Of a stretch of DNA of 64,000 nucleotides, positions 35,175 to 47,719 are shown one piece after another. How positions within the stretch are numbered: the stretch's first letter is position 1; each line of letters begins with the position of its first letter. A program made the position numbers and the translations under genes. This DNA is from Streptomyces filamentosus (GTDB taxonomy: Bacteria; Actinomycetota; Actinomycetes; Streptomycetales; Streptomycetaceae), in NCBI RefSeq assembly GCF_014654895.1, contig NZ_BNBE01000001.1, forward strand, positions 1,116,001 to 1,180,000, read 5' to 3'. Under the pieces are notes generated by a model that saw nothing but the letters and a program-made list of their open reading frames with translations, was not told the origin of the DNA and did not search any database.

Positions 35175-36764
35175 TCAGACCAGGTTGACCGAGCGGGCCG
35201 AGGCCGCGCCGATCTCCGTGGAGATCTCCGCGATGACGGCCGCCGGCACGGTGTCGTCGACGGTGAGCACGACGAGGGCCTCGCCGCCCTCCTCCGTGCG
35301 GGAGACCTGCATGCCCGCGATGTTCAGACCGGCCTCGCCGAGGATCCGGCCGACGGTGCCGACGACGCCGGGGCGGTCCTCGTAGCGCAGCACGACCATG
35401 TGGTCGGCGAGCGCGAGGTCCACGTCGTACTCGCCGACGGCGACGATCTTCTGGAGGTGCTTGGGGCCGGCCAGGGTGCCGGAGACGGCGACCTCCTCGC
35501 CGCTGGAGAGCGTGCCGCGCACGGTGACCACGTTGCGGTGGTCGGGCGACTCGGAGCTGGTGGTGAGGCGGACCTCGACACCGCGCTCCTGCGCGAAGAG
35601 CGGGGCGTTCACGTAGGACACGGTCTCGTCGACCACGTCCTCGAACACGCCCTTGAGCGCGGAGAGTTCGAGCACCTTGACGTCGTGCTGGGTGATCTCG
35701 CCGTACACCTCGACGTCGAGGCGGGCCGCGACCTCGCCCGCGAGGGCGGTGAAGATCCGGCCGAGCTTCTCGGCGAGCGGCAGGCCCGGCTTCACGTCCT
35801 CGGCGATGACGCCGCCCTGGACGTTGACCGCGTCCGGCACCAGCTCGCCGGCGAGCGCGAGGCGCACCGACTTGGCGACGGCGATGCCGGCCTTCTCCTG
35901 GGCCTCGTCGGTGGAGGCGCCGAGGTGCGGGGTGCAGACGACCTGGTCGAGCTCGAAGAGCGGGGAGTCCGTGCAGGGCTCCTTCGCGTACACGTCGAGG
36001 CCGGCGCCGGCGACCCGGCCCTCCTTGAGGGCGGAGTACAGGGCGGCCTCGTCGACGATCCCGCCGCGGGCGGCGTTGACGATGCGGACGCTCGGCTTGA
36101 CCTTGTGCAGCGCCTCGTCGCCGATGAGCCCGAGGGTCTCGGGGGTCTTCGGCAGGTGGACGGTGATGAAGTCGGCGACCTCCAGGAGCTCGTCCAGGGC
36201 CAGCAGCTTCACCCCCATCTGGGCGGCGCGGGCCGGCTGCACGTAGGGGTCGTACGCGACGATCTTCATGCCGAAGGCGGACATGCGCTGGGCGACCAGG
36301 ACGCCGATGCGGCCGAGGCCGACGACGCCGAGGGTCTTCTCGCTGAGCTCGACGCCGGTGTACTTGTTCCGCTTCCACTCGCCGTTCTTCAGCGCGGTGT
36401 TGGCCTGCGGGATGTTGCGCGCGGTGGCGACGAGCAGACCGCACGCGAGTTCGGCGGCGGTGACGATGTTGGAGGTCGGGGCGTTCACGACCATCACGCC
36501 GGCCTTGGTGGCGGCGGAGACGTCCACGTTGTCCAGGCCGACGCCGGCCCGGGCGACGACCCGCAGCTTCTTGGCGGCGGCGATGGCCTCAGCGTCGACC
36601 TTGGTGGCCGAGCGGATGAGGATGGCGTCGACATCGGCGATCGCGGGGAGCAGCTCGGCGCGGTCCGCGCCGTTGCAGTGCCGGATCTCGAAGTCCGGGC
36701 CCAGGGCGTCGACGGTGGCGGGCGACAGCTCTTCAGCGATGAGTACGACGGGTTTCGAGCTCAC
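35175..36764 (-). CDS. serA: D-3-phosphoglycerate dehydrogenase
   Basis: 529-aa long-form PGDH, first step of serine synthesis. Substrate and NAD domains (RAGVGLDNVD, GVVGLGRIG, the NAARGGIVDEAAL loop, catalytic CTPHLGAST), then the intervening ASB domain (about 315-450) and a C-terminal ACT domain (about 455-529, VVLRYEDRPGVVGTVGRILGEAGLNI) that usually confers Ser feedback. GTG 36764 is preceded by GAGGA at 5 nt. Stands alone between two terminators, downstream of ilvC. Confidence 0.95.
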   Translation of the reverse strand: MSSKPVVLIAEELSPATVDALGPDFEIRHCNGADRAELLPAIADVDAILIRSATKVDAEAIAAAKKLRVVARAGVGLDNVDVSAATKAGVMVVNAPTSNIVTAAELACGLLVATARNIPQANTALKNGEWKRNKYTGVELSEKTLGVVGLGRIGVLVAQRMSAFGMKIVAYDPYVQPARAAQMGVKLLALDELLEVADFITVHLPKTPETLGLIGDEALHKVKPSVRIVNAARGGIVDEAALYSALKEGRVAGAGLDVYAKEPCTDSPLFELDQVVCTPHLGASTDEAQEKAGIAVAKSVRLALAGELVPDAVNVQGGVIAEDVKPGLPLAEKLGRIFTALAGEVAARLDVEVYGEITQHDVKVLELSALKGVFEDVVDETVSYVNAPLFAQERGVEVRLTTSSESPDHRNVVTVRGTLSSGEEVAVSGTLAGPKHLQKIVAVGEYDVDLALADHMVVLRYEDRPGVVGTVGRILGEAGLNIAGMQVSRTEEGGEALVVLTVDDTVPAAVIAEISTEIGAASARSVNLV

Positions 36765-36958
36765 GTGAGTCCTCACAGAGGCAGTGCGGACGGCCGTCCC
36801 GACGGCCGCAGGCGGTGGAGGGGGCTTGCCGCGTGGAAGCGCACGACGCTGTGGGCCAGACGCGATGTTGTTGAGCAGTGTAGTGCCGCATCGGCGCACG
36901 TCGTACGCCTCGTTGGAAGGATCACCCGTCCGTGGTTGGACGGGGTGTCCAAGGAAGG

Positions 36959-36993
36959 GGTGCGGGGCCGGACGGTCCGTCCGGCCCCGCACC
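36959..36993 (-). terminator. ilvBNC operon terminator
   Basis: A perfect 15-bp stem (GGTGCGGGGCCGGAC at 36959-36973 with 36979-36993), GGTCC loop, 7 nt beyond the ilvC stop. The remaining 36765-36958 holds the unresolved serA promoter region. Confidence 0.75.
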
Positions 36994-37000
36994 GAGGGGC

Positions 37001-40529
<3,529 letters not shown>

Positions 40530-40611
40530 CAGCATCTCTTCTCGAAGCAGAGGGTTTTTTGCGGGGTGTTTTACGAGGTTTTGCGGCGACTTCGGAGAGA
40601 ACCGGTGCAAC

Positions 40612-40645
40612 AAAAAACCCCTCGTGCCGGAAGGCAAGCGAGGGG
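40612..40645 (-). terminator. ilvB attenuator
   Basis: Minus-strand stem CCCCTCG...CGAGGGG (40645-40639 with 40624-40618, inner TGCC/GGCA) followed immediately by six T (40617-40612), between the leader ORF and ilvB: a textbook attenuator. Confidence 0.85.
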
Positions 40646-40687
40646 AGCGCGTCGGGTGGTTCTCAGCCGGCCTTCAGGGGCCCGGCT

Positions 40688-40729
40688 TCAGCCGACGCGC
40701 TGTCCAAGTACGAGAATTCGGGTGCGCAT
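40688..40729 (-). CDS. ilvB leader peptide
   Basis: 13-aa ORF MRTRILVLGQRVG with consecutive Ile-Leu-Val-Leu codons, matching the known Streptomyces ilv leader pattern. Ribosome stalling when charged Ile/Val/Leu tRNAs are scarce would disfavour the terminator at 40612-40645. Confidence 0.88.
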   Translation of the reverse strand: MRTRILVLGQRVG

Positions 40730-40736
40730 GGCACTG

Positions 40737-40766
40737 ACCCTCTCGCCCGGGCCTCGCAACTGTCAA
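40737..40766 (-). promoter_or_regulatory. ilvB leader promoter
   Basis: Consensus TTGACA (40766-40761), 18-nt spacer, GAGGGT (40742-40737), then 7 nt to the leader ATG, implying a leaderless leader transcript. Confidence 0.7.
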
Positions 40767-40787
40767 GTAGGTGGGACGGGCGTCTCA

Positions 40788-43700
40788 TCATGTGAGCGGA
40801 TCGGGGGACGTTCTCCGGCGCTCCTCCGGGCCCGTCCCGGCCGGTACGGAGACGGTCCCGGGCACCGGGTAGTCGCCCCGCACCAGGGCCCGGCGGAGCC
40901 GGTACTCGTCCAGCGGGGCCGAGAACACCGCGCCCTGCCCGTACCGGCAGCCCATGGCCCGCAGGGCCAGCGCCTGCTCGGGGACGTCGACGCCCTCGGC
41001 GACGGTCTCCAGGCCCAGCTCGCCCGCGATGCGGAGCACCCCCCGGGTGATCTTGCGCAGCCGGGGGGACTCGACCACGCCCTCGACGAGTCCGCTGTCC
41101 AGTTTCAGTATGTCGACGGGAAGGCGCCTCAGGGCCTGAACGGCGACATGTCCGCTGCCGAATCCGTCGAGGGCGATCCGCACGCCGAGCCGCCGCAGGG
41201 AGACCAGGCGCTGCTCCAGCTCGTCGAGCGGGGTCCGCTGGTCGGTGTCGGCCAGCTCGATGACGAGCGAGCCGGACGGCAGCCCGTGCCGGGCCAGCAG
41301 CGCCTCGACGGAGCCGAGGGGCGCCGACCGGTCGAGGAGCCGGCGGGCGGGGAGGCGGACGGCGACCGGGGTGCGGTGGCCGCTGCCGGCCCGCTCGGCG
41401 GCCTGCTCGACGGCCTCCTCCAGGAGCCAGCGGCCCAGCTCGGCGGTGCGCTCGCCGTCGTCGGTGGCCCGCAGGTACTCGGCGGGGGTGAAGAGGATGC
41501 CCTGGGCGGAGCGCCAGCGGGCCTGGGCGCCGACGGCGGCGATCCGGCCGGTGGCGAGGTCCACGACGGGCTGGTGCAGCAGGGCGAACTCGCCGTCGTG
41601 CAGGGCGCTGCGCAGCCGGGCGGCGAGTTCGGTGCGCCGGACCACCTCGGCCTGCATCTGGGGCACGTACAGCTCGACGCGGTCCTTGCCGCCGGCCTTG
41701 GCGCGGTACATCGCGAGGTCGGCGTTGCGCAGCAGGTCGCCGGCGCCGATGCCGGGCTCGGCGAAGGCGACGCCGATGGAGGCCGCGACCCGGACCTCGG
41801 TGCCGCCGTCGACGCGGTAGGGGCGGGAGAGGGTGAGCCGGAGCCGGTCGGCGATCTCCTGGACCTGGGCCTCGCGGGCCTCGCGGTCGCGCCGGCCGTC
41901 GCCGAGGATGAGGGCGGCGAACTCGTCGCCGCCGAGGCGGGCGGCGGTGTCCCCGGCCCGGACGGCCTCCTGGAGGCGGCGGGCGGCCTCCACGAGGAGG
42001 TCGTCCCCGGCCTGGTGGCCGAGCCGGTCGTTGACCGCCTTGAAGCCGTCGAGGTCGATGAAGAGCACGGCGGTGCCGGCGTCGGAGGCGCGGCGGCCGC
42101 CGAGGGCCTGCCCGACGCGGCGGGTGAAGAGCGCGCGGTTGGGCAGGTCGGTGAGCGGGTCGTGCTCGGCGTTGTGCTGGAGCTGGGCCTGGAGGCGGAC
42201 ACGTTCGGTGACGTCGCGGCTGTTGAAGATCAGGCCGCCCTGGTGGCGGTTGACGGTGGACTCGACGTGGAGCCAGTCCCCGTCGCCGGAGCGGAAGCGG
42301 CACTCGATGCGGGTGGTGGGTTCCTCGGCGGGCGGGGCGGCGAGGAAGCGGCGGACCTCGTGGACGACGGCCCCGAGGTCCTCGGGGTGGATGAGGGCGG
42401 CCAGTTCGGAGCCGACCAGCTCCTCGGCGTCGCGGCCGTACACCCCGGTGGCGGCGGGGCTGACGTACCGCAGGACGCCGCTGGGCGCGGCGATCATGAT
42501 GACGTCGCTGGAGCCCTGCACGAGCGACCTGAAGTGGTTCTCCTTCTGGGCCAGTTCGTGGGTGAGGGCGATGTTGTCGATGAGCATGATGCCCTGGCGG
42601 ACGACGAGGGCGAGGACGACGGCGCAGCCGGTGAGGACGACGACCCGGTCGACCCGGCGGCCCTCGACCACGTTGTACAGGATGCCGAGGGTGCAGACGG
42701 CGGCGGCGAGGTACGGGGTGAGGGCGGCGAGCGAGCCCGCGACGGGCCTGCTGTGCACCCGCACGGCGACGGTCTCCGGCGGGCGGCGCACCCCCCAGGG
42801 GGCGTAGGCGAGCAGCAGGGAGCCGGCGAACCAGCCGGCGTCGAGCAGCTGGCCCGAGACGTAGCTGGCGCGCAGCAGCGGCGAGGTGAAGAGGGCGTCG
42901 CAGAGCACGGTGAGGGCGAGGGCGGCGATGGCGGTGTGGACCGCCGAGCGGTTCGCCTGGGAGCGCCGGAAGTGCAGGGCGAGGACCATGCTGACGAGCA
43001 CGATGTCGAGCAGCGGGTACGCGAGCGACAGCGCGGCCTGGGCCACGGACTCGCCCTGGAAGTGGGCGGTGTGGGCGAGGGCCAGGCTCCAGGAGAGCGT
43101 CAGCAGGGAGCCCGCGATGAGCCAGGCGTCGAGCCCGAGGCAGACCCAGCCCGCCCGGGTGACGGGTTTCTTGGCGAGGACCAGGAGGCCGACGATGGCG
43201 GGCGGGGCGAAGAGTAAGAAGAACAGGTCCGCGGCGGAGGAGGCGGGGACCTCCCGCTGGAGGACGACCTCGTACCAGCCCCAGACGGCGTTCCCCGCGG
43301 CGGCCATGAAGGACGAGAGGGCGAAGAGGAGCCAGGCGGGGCGGTTGCCGCCGCGCTCGGTCCTCGCGTAGAGGAAGCAGGAGACGGCGGCGGTGAGGGC
43401 GGCGGCGCTCAGCCCGAAGTCGCCCATGAAGAGGGCGAGCCGGGGCGAGCCCCAGCCGAGGGAGGCCCCGGTGGTGTAGCCGGCGCAGACGAGGCCGAGG
43501 GCGACCTGCGCGAAGAGCGAGCCGGCCCAGGAGGGCGACCGGTCGGGCCCGGGGGGCGGGTGCTCGCCGCCGCGCGGGCCGGGGTCGGCCGGGGCGGCGG
43601 CACGCCGGACCAGGGTGGTGGTGCCGGTCACGGCGTCCCCCCGCCCCTCGTCGTGGCCGAGGCCGTCGTCGTGGCCGAGGCCGTCGCGCTCGCCGCCGCC

Positions 43701-44120
43701 CTCGCCGCCGAAGGAGTGCGGGCCGCGGGCGCCGTCCGGGGCCTGCGGACGGCCGGTCGCGCCGTCGCGGGGCGCGGGGGCGTGGGGCGCCGGGTGCACG
43801 GGGGCCGGGCCGCGCGCGCCGGGGACGCGGGGGTGCGGCGCCTGGACGGTCGCGCGGGACCGGGCCGGGCCGGGTGCGGCCGGGTCCGGCACGGTGCGGT
43901 CGCGGGGCGGGAGGGCCTCGGGCCGCTCCGGCGGCGCGGTGCCGCAGGAGGGGCAGGGGGCCGGGGCGCGGGGCGGGGCCGGGGCGTCGCCGTGCGGCGG
44001 GTCGCCCTCCGCGCGGTCGGCGCGGTGCGGCGCGGCCTGGTCCGGCACCGAACGTGCGAGGCCGGCAGCGAGGCGCGGGAGGTTCGCCGGCGGCGTCGCC
44101 GCGCGGGAAGGTCGGTCCAT
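40788..44120 (-). CDS. cdgC: CdgC-type membrane GGDEF/EAL c-di-GMP protein
   Basis: 1110 aa from ATG 44120; the core (from GTG 43631) is 947 aa. After a ~190-residue Pro/Arg-rich segment come about nine or ten membrane helices, a PAS domain (SLVQGSSDVIMIAAPSG, SRDVTERVRLQAQL), a GGDEF domain with intact RLGGDEF and an RAGD inhibitory site five residues before it, and an EAL-like domain. The latter is degenerate: GAQ replaces EAL (AVGAQARW), VRL replaces NVS, and DGFGSGH replaces DDFGTGY. Predicted diguanylate cyclase with inactive phosphodiesterase domain. The upstream start is favoured by strong third-position G/C bias; GTG 43631 is the conservative alternative. Name from gene order next to ilvB. 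Confidence 0.88.
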   Translation of the reverse strand: MDRPSRAATPPANLPRLAAGLARSVPDQAAPHRADRAEGDPPHGDAPAPPRAPAPCPSCGTAPPERPEALPPRDRTVPDPAAPGPARSRATVQAPHPRVPGARGPAPVHPAPHAPAPRDGATGRPQAPDGARGPHSFGGEGGGERDGLGHDDGLGHDEGRGDAVTGTTTLVRRAAAPADPGPRGGEHPPPGPDRSPSWAGSLFAQVALGLVCAGYTTGASLGWGSPRLALFMGDFGLSAAALTAAVSCFLYARTERGGNRPAWLLFALSSFMAAAGNAVWGWYEVVLQREVPASSAADLFFLLFAPPAIVGLLVLAKKPVTRAGWVCLGLDAWLIAGSLLTLSWSLALAHTAHFQGESVAQAALSLAYPLLDIVLVSMVLALHFRRSQANRSAVHTAIAALALTVLCDALFTSPLLRASYVSGQLLDAGWFAGSLLLAYAPWGVRRPPETVAVRVHSRPVAGSLAALTPYLAAAVCTLGILYNVVEGRRVDRVVVLTGCAVVLALVVRQGIMLIDNIALTHELAQKENHFRSLVQGSSDVIMIAAPSGVLRYVSPAATGVYGRDAEELVGSELAALIHPEDLGAVVHEVRRFLAAPPAEEPTTRIECRFRSGDGDWLHVESTVNRHQGGLIFNSRDVTERVRLQAQLQHNAEHDPLTDLPNRALFTRRVGQALGGRRASDAGTAVLFIDLDGFKAVNDRLGHQAGDDLLVEAARRLQEAVRAGDTAARLGGDEFAALILGDGRRDREAREAQVQEIADRLRLTLSRPYRVDGGTEVRVAASIGVAFAEPGIGAGDLLRNADLAMYRAKAGGKDRVELYVPQMQAEVVRRTELAARLRSALHDGEFALLHQPVVDLATGRIAAVGAQARWRSAQGILFTPAEYLRATDDGERTAELGRWLLEEAVEQAAERAGSGHRTPVAVRLPARRLLDRSAPLGSVEALLARHGLPSGSLVIELADTDQRTPLDELEQRLVSLRRLGVRIALDGFGSGHVAVQALRRLPVDILKLDSGLVEGVVESPRLRKITRGVLRIAGELGLETVAEGVDVPEQALALRAMGCRYGQGAVFSAPLDEYRLRRALVRGDYPVPGTVSVPAGTGPEERRRTSPDPLT

Positions 44121-44338
44121 CGGCCGTGCTTCACCCGTCACCCCCCTCGGAATCTGATGTCCCGTCACTTCGCTCCCCGGCGTCAGCCCGTACACGACGC
44201 ATTCCCCGATCCGGGACGATACACCAGGACCGTCACTCAGGGACAGGGTCGCAGTACTCTCCGTGACTGCCGGGGGCTCGCGCGCGGCGCGCGAGGGGGC
44301 GCGCCGCCGGACCGGACTCAGGTGGTGCGGAGCCGGAC

Positions 44339-45301
44339 TCAGGTGGTGCGGAGGACGTTGACCAGCGCCTCCCCCGCCGCGAACCGCCCGACCTGCCCCG
44401 CGACCAGCCGCTTCGCCCGCGGCATGAAGGCCGAGGTGGAACCGCCGACGTGGGGCGTGACGAGGACACCCGGAGCGTGCCACAGCGGATGCCCGGCCGG
44501 CAGCGGTTCCGGGTCGGTCACGTCCAGGGCCGCGGTGATCCGTCCGCCCTCCACCTCCTTGAGCAGGGCGTCCGTGTCCACGACCGGTCCGCGGGCGACG
44601 TTGACGAGCAGCGCCCCGTCCTTCATGCGGCCGAGGAAGCCCGCGTCGGCCAGGTGCCGGGTCTCCGGGGTGAGCGGGGTGGAGAGGACCACCACGTCGG
44701 CCTCGGGCAGCAGGGCGGGGAGGTCGGCCAGGGCGTGCACCGGACCGCGGGCCGTGGTGCGCGCGGAGCGCGCGACGCGCGCCACCCGCGCGCATTCGAA
44801 GGGCGCGAGCCGGTCCTCGATGGCCGCGCCGATCGATCCGTACCCGACGATCAGGACGGACTTGTCGGCGAGCGCCGGGTAGAAGCCGTCCCGCCACTCC
44901 TCGGCGTCCTGGCCGCGCACGAAGCGGGGGATGCCGCGCAGGGAGGCGAGGATCAGGGCGAGGGTGAGCTCGGCGGTGCTCGCCTCGTGGACGCCCTTGG
45001 CGTTGCAGACCGCGACGCCGGGGCCGAGGGAGCCGAGCCCCGGGACGACGTGGTCGATGCCGGCCGAGAGGGTCTGGACGACGCGCAGCGAGGTCATCGC
45101 GGGCAGCGGCCGGACCGCGATCGCGGAGCCCTTCATGTACGGGACGACGTAGAAGGCGCAGTCGGCGGGATCGGCCGGGAAGTCGGCCCCGCCGTCCCAG
45201 AAACGGTAGTTCAGTCCCGACGCGCCCGGGTCGGGCAGCCCGTCGATCTCGTCGGCCGGAATCGGAAGCCACACGTCAGCGGTGGTGGGTGCGAGTGTCA
45301 T
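44339..45301 (-). CDS. D-2-hydroxyacid dehydrogenase family protein
   Basis: 320-aa NAD(P)-dependent dehydrogenase: LIVGYGSIG nucleotide-binding motif, NVARGPVVDTDALL with catalytic Arg, the Glu in DPEPLPAGHPLW and His in TPHVGGST. Closest to the GhrA/GhrB-type 2-oxoacid reductases. ATG 45301 lacks an SD; TAGCCT 7 nt before it suggests leaderless transcription. Divergent from the aldo/keto reductase. Between it and cdgC (44121-44338) I see no gene. Confidence 0.88.
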   Translation of the reverse strand: MTLAPTTADVWLPIPADEIDGLPDPGASGLNYRFWDGGADFPADPADCAFYVVPYMKGSAIAVRPLPAMTSLRVVQTLSAGIDHVVPGLGSLGPGVAVCNAKGVHEASTAELTLALILASLRGIPRFVRGQDAEEWRDGFYPALADKSVLIVGYGSIGAAIEDRLAPFECARVARVARSARTTARGPVHALADLPALLPEADVVVLSTPLTPETRHLADAGFLGRMKDGALLVNVARGPVVDTDALLKEVEGGRITAALDVTDPEPLPAGHPLWHAPGVLVTPHVGGSTSAFMPRAKRLVAGQVGRFAAGEALVNVLRTT

Positions 45302-45376
45302 GACCGGGAGGCTATGCGAAGAATCCCGCACGCCATTGGTTACTTTGGGGGGCGGCACGAGGAGGGGTGGCGGCAC

Positions 45377-46393
45377 GTGGAGCGCAGGACTATCGGGGCG
45401 ACGGCGCTCGACGTGGGGGCGGTCGGCCTCGGCTGCATGCCGATGCACTGGGCCTACAGCCGTTCGCAGCAGCGGGGCGACCTCTCGCTGCGGGCCGTGC
45501 ACGCCGCGCTGGACGCCGGGGTGAGCCTGCTCGACACCGCCGACATGTACGGCCCGTTCACCAACGAGCTTTTGCTGGGGCGGGTGCTGAAGGAGCGTCG
45601 GGCGGACGTCTTCGTGTCGACGAAGTGCGGGCTGCTCGTCGGGGACGGGCACGTGGTCGCCAACGGGCGGCCGGAGTACGTGCGCCGGGCCTGCGACTCC
45701 TCCCTGCGGCGCCTCCAGACGGACGTGATCGACCTGTACCTCCTCCATCGCGCGGACCCGGAGGTCCCGGTGGAGGAGACCTGGGGCGCGATGGCGCAGC
45801 TGGTGGCCGCGGGCAAGGTGCGGGCGCTGGGGCTGAGCGCGGTCGGGGTGCGGACGGCCGGGGTGCGCGGGGCCCGGCGGCCGCGGTCCGGAGACCTGTA
45901 CGAGGGAACGATCCGTCAGCTGGACCGGGTGCAGCAGGTGTTCCCGGTGGCGGCGGTCCAGGCGGAGCTGTCGGTGTGGGCTCCGGAGGCGCTGGAGCGG
46001 CTGCTGCCCTGGTGCGTGGCGCGCGGCATCGGGCTGCTCGCGGCGATGCCGCTGGGCAGCGGTTTCCTCACCGGGACGCTGACGCCGGGCGGCGGCTTCG
46101 AGCCGGACGACCCGCGGGCCCGGCACCCCCGCTTCACGGCCGAGATGATGGCGGCGAACCAGCCGCTGGTGGCCGGGCTGCGGCGGGTGGCCGCCCGGCA
46201 CGGGGACGGGGTGACGGCGGCGCAGGTGGCGCTGGCGTGGGTCCTCGGGCAGGGCCGGCACGTGGTGCCGGTGCCGGGGACCAAGCGGGAGCGGTGGGCG
46301 GTGGAGAACGCCGGGGCGGCGGGGCTGCGGCTCACGGCCGGGGACCTCGCGGAGCTCTCGGCGCTGCCGGCGGCCCGGGGGTCCTGGGACTAG
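45377..46393 (+). CDS. Aldo/keto reductase
   Basis: 338-aa NADPH-dependent oxidoreductase with all four catalytic positions: Asp and Tyr in DTADMYG, Lys in STKCG, His in YLLHRADP; C-terminal VPVPGTKRERWAVENA binds the cofactor. GTG start follows GGAGGGG at 9 nt. Monocistronic with a strong terminator after it. Substrate unknown. Confidence 0.92.
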   Translation: MERRTIGATALDVGAVGLGCMPMHWAYSRSQQRGDLSLRAVHAALDAGVSLLDTADMYGPFTNELLLGRVLKERRADVFVSTKCGLLVGDGHVVANGRPEYVRRACDSSLRRLQTDVIDLYLLHRADPEVPVEETWGAMAQLVAAGKVRALGLSAVGVRTAGVRGARRPRSGDLYEGTIRQLDRVQQVFPVAAVQAELSVWAPEALERLLPWCVARGIGLLAAMPLGSGFLTGTLTPGGGFEPDDPRARHPRFTAEMMAANQPLVAGLRRVAARHGDGVTAAQVALAWVLGQGRHVVPVPGTKRERWAVENAGAAGLRLTAGDLAELSALPAARGSWD

Positions 46394-46398
46394 CAAGG

Positions 46399-46440
46399 CT
46401 CCGGCGGCCTTTCCCGGGGATCCTGGAAAGGCCGCCGGAG
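46399..46440 (+). terminator. Terminator after the aldo/keto reductase gene
   Basis: A perfect 16-bp stem CTCCGGCGGCCTTTCC (46399-46414) with 46425-46440, 10-nt loop, 5 nt after the stop. Confidence 0.8.
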
Positions 46441-46522
46441 ACGGGAACCCCGTCGGGGCGAGGGGCGTATCAAGGGGGAAGGAATGCCGACCGACCTCTC
46501 GTACCGTCGAAGGGACCGGATC

Positions 46523-47671
46523 ATGAGCCGTCCTGCTGTGCTGAAGGCCGTGGGGGGCGTCGCCGCGCTGGTGTTCGCGGCGGGGTGCTCCTCGGGCGGT
46601 GACACCGGCGACCGGGGCGCCTCGCCGCCGGGCGGTCCGTCCCCGGCCTCTTCCCCGGCCTCGTCCGCCGCTTCCGCGCCCGCGCGCCCCGGGGGCGGGG
46701 ACGGGCGGGTGGAGGTGGCGGGGACGCTCACCGAGGGACTGCGCTCGCCCTGGGGGCTCGCCGCGCTGCCGGGCGGCGACCTGCTGGTCTCCTCGCGGGA
46801 CGAGCGGACGGTGACCCGGGTGGACGGGCGGAGCGGGGCGAGGACGCCGCTGGGCGAGGTGCCGGGCGTGGTGCCGGGCGGCGAGGGCGGGCTGCTGGGC
46901 CTGGCCGTGCGGGACGGGTGGGTGTACGCGTACCTGACCGCCGCGTCGGACAACCGGATCGTGCGGATGCGGTACGGGGGCGGGGCGGGCGACCGGCTCG
47001 GCGCGCCGGAGCCGGTGCTCACCGGCATCCCCAGGGGCAGGATCCACGACGGCGGGCGGATCGCCTTCGGCCCGGACGGGATGCTGTACGCGGGGACGGG
47101 CGAGACCGGGGAGACGGGGCTCGCGCAGGACCGGGGGTCGCTGGGCGGGAAGATCCTGCGGATGACCCCGGAGGGGAAGCCGGCGCCGGGCAATCCCTTC
47201 GCGGGCTCGGTGGTCTACTCGTACGGCCACCGGAACGTGCAGGGGATCGCGTGGGACGCCGAAGGGCGCCTGTGGGCGGCCGAGTTCGGGCAGAACACGT
47301 GGGACGAGCTGAACCTGGTGGAGCCGGGGAGGAACTACGGCTGGCCGGAGGTCGAGGGGCGGGCCGGGCGGGCGGGCTTCGTGGACCCGGTGGCGCAGTG
47401 GCCGACCTCGGAGGCGTCGCCGAGCGGGATCGCGTACGCCCGGGGCGCGATCTGGATGGCGGGGCTGCGGGGCGAGCGGCTGTGGCGGATCCCGCTGTCG
47501 GGGGCGGAGCGGTCCGGGGAGCCGGAGGCGTTCCTGGCCGGGGAGCACGGGCGGCTGCGGACGGTCCTCGCGGACGGTGCGGGGCGACTGTGGCTGGTGA
47601 CCAGCGAGACCGACGGGCGGGGCACGCCGGAGGCCGGGGACGACCGGATCCTGCGGCTCGACGTGGGGTGA
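46523..47671 (+). CDS. PQQ-type glucose/sorbosone dehydrogenase lipoprotein
   Basis: 382-aa exported lipoprotein: short signal peptide with lipobox FAAGC, a Ser/Pro/Ala-rich linker, then a six-bladed beta-propeller of the soluble glucose dehydrogenase type (LRSPWGLAALPGGDLLVS, GEGGLLGLAV, HDGGRIAFGPDGMLYAGTGE, YSYGHRNVQGIAWD, AEFGQNTWDELNLVEPGRNYGWP). The His and Asp/Asn residues of the family active site are present. ATG 46523 fits a signal peptide and has GAAGGGA; ATG 46484 with GGGGG upstream is an alternative giving a longer n-region. Confidence 0.88.
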   Translation: MSRPAVLKAVGGVAALVFAAGCSSGGDTGDRGASPPGGPSPASSPASSAASAPARPGGGDGRVEVAGTLTEGLRSPWGLAALPGGDLLVSSRDERTVTRVDGRSGARTPLGEVPGVVPGGEGGLLGLAVRDGWVYAYLTAASDNRIVRMRYGGGAGDRLGAPEPVLTGIPRGRIHDGGRIAFGPDGMLYAGTGETGETGLAQDRGSLGGKILRMTPEGKPAPGNPFAGSVVYSYGHRNVQGIAWDAEGRLWAAEFGQNTWDELNLVEPGRNYGWPEVEGRAGRAGFVDPVAQWPTSEASPSGIAYARGAIWMAGLRGERLWRIPLSGAERSGEPEAFLAGEHGRLRTVLADGAGRLWLVTSETDGRGTPEAGDDRILRLDVG

Positions 47672-47719
47672 CAACCCCGGCCGGCCCCGGTGCGGCGGGG
47701 GCACGGGCCGGGCGCGGGG

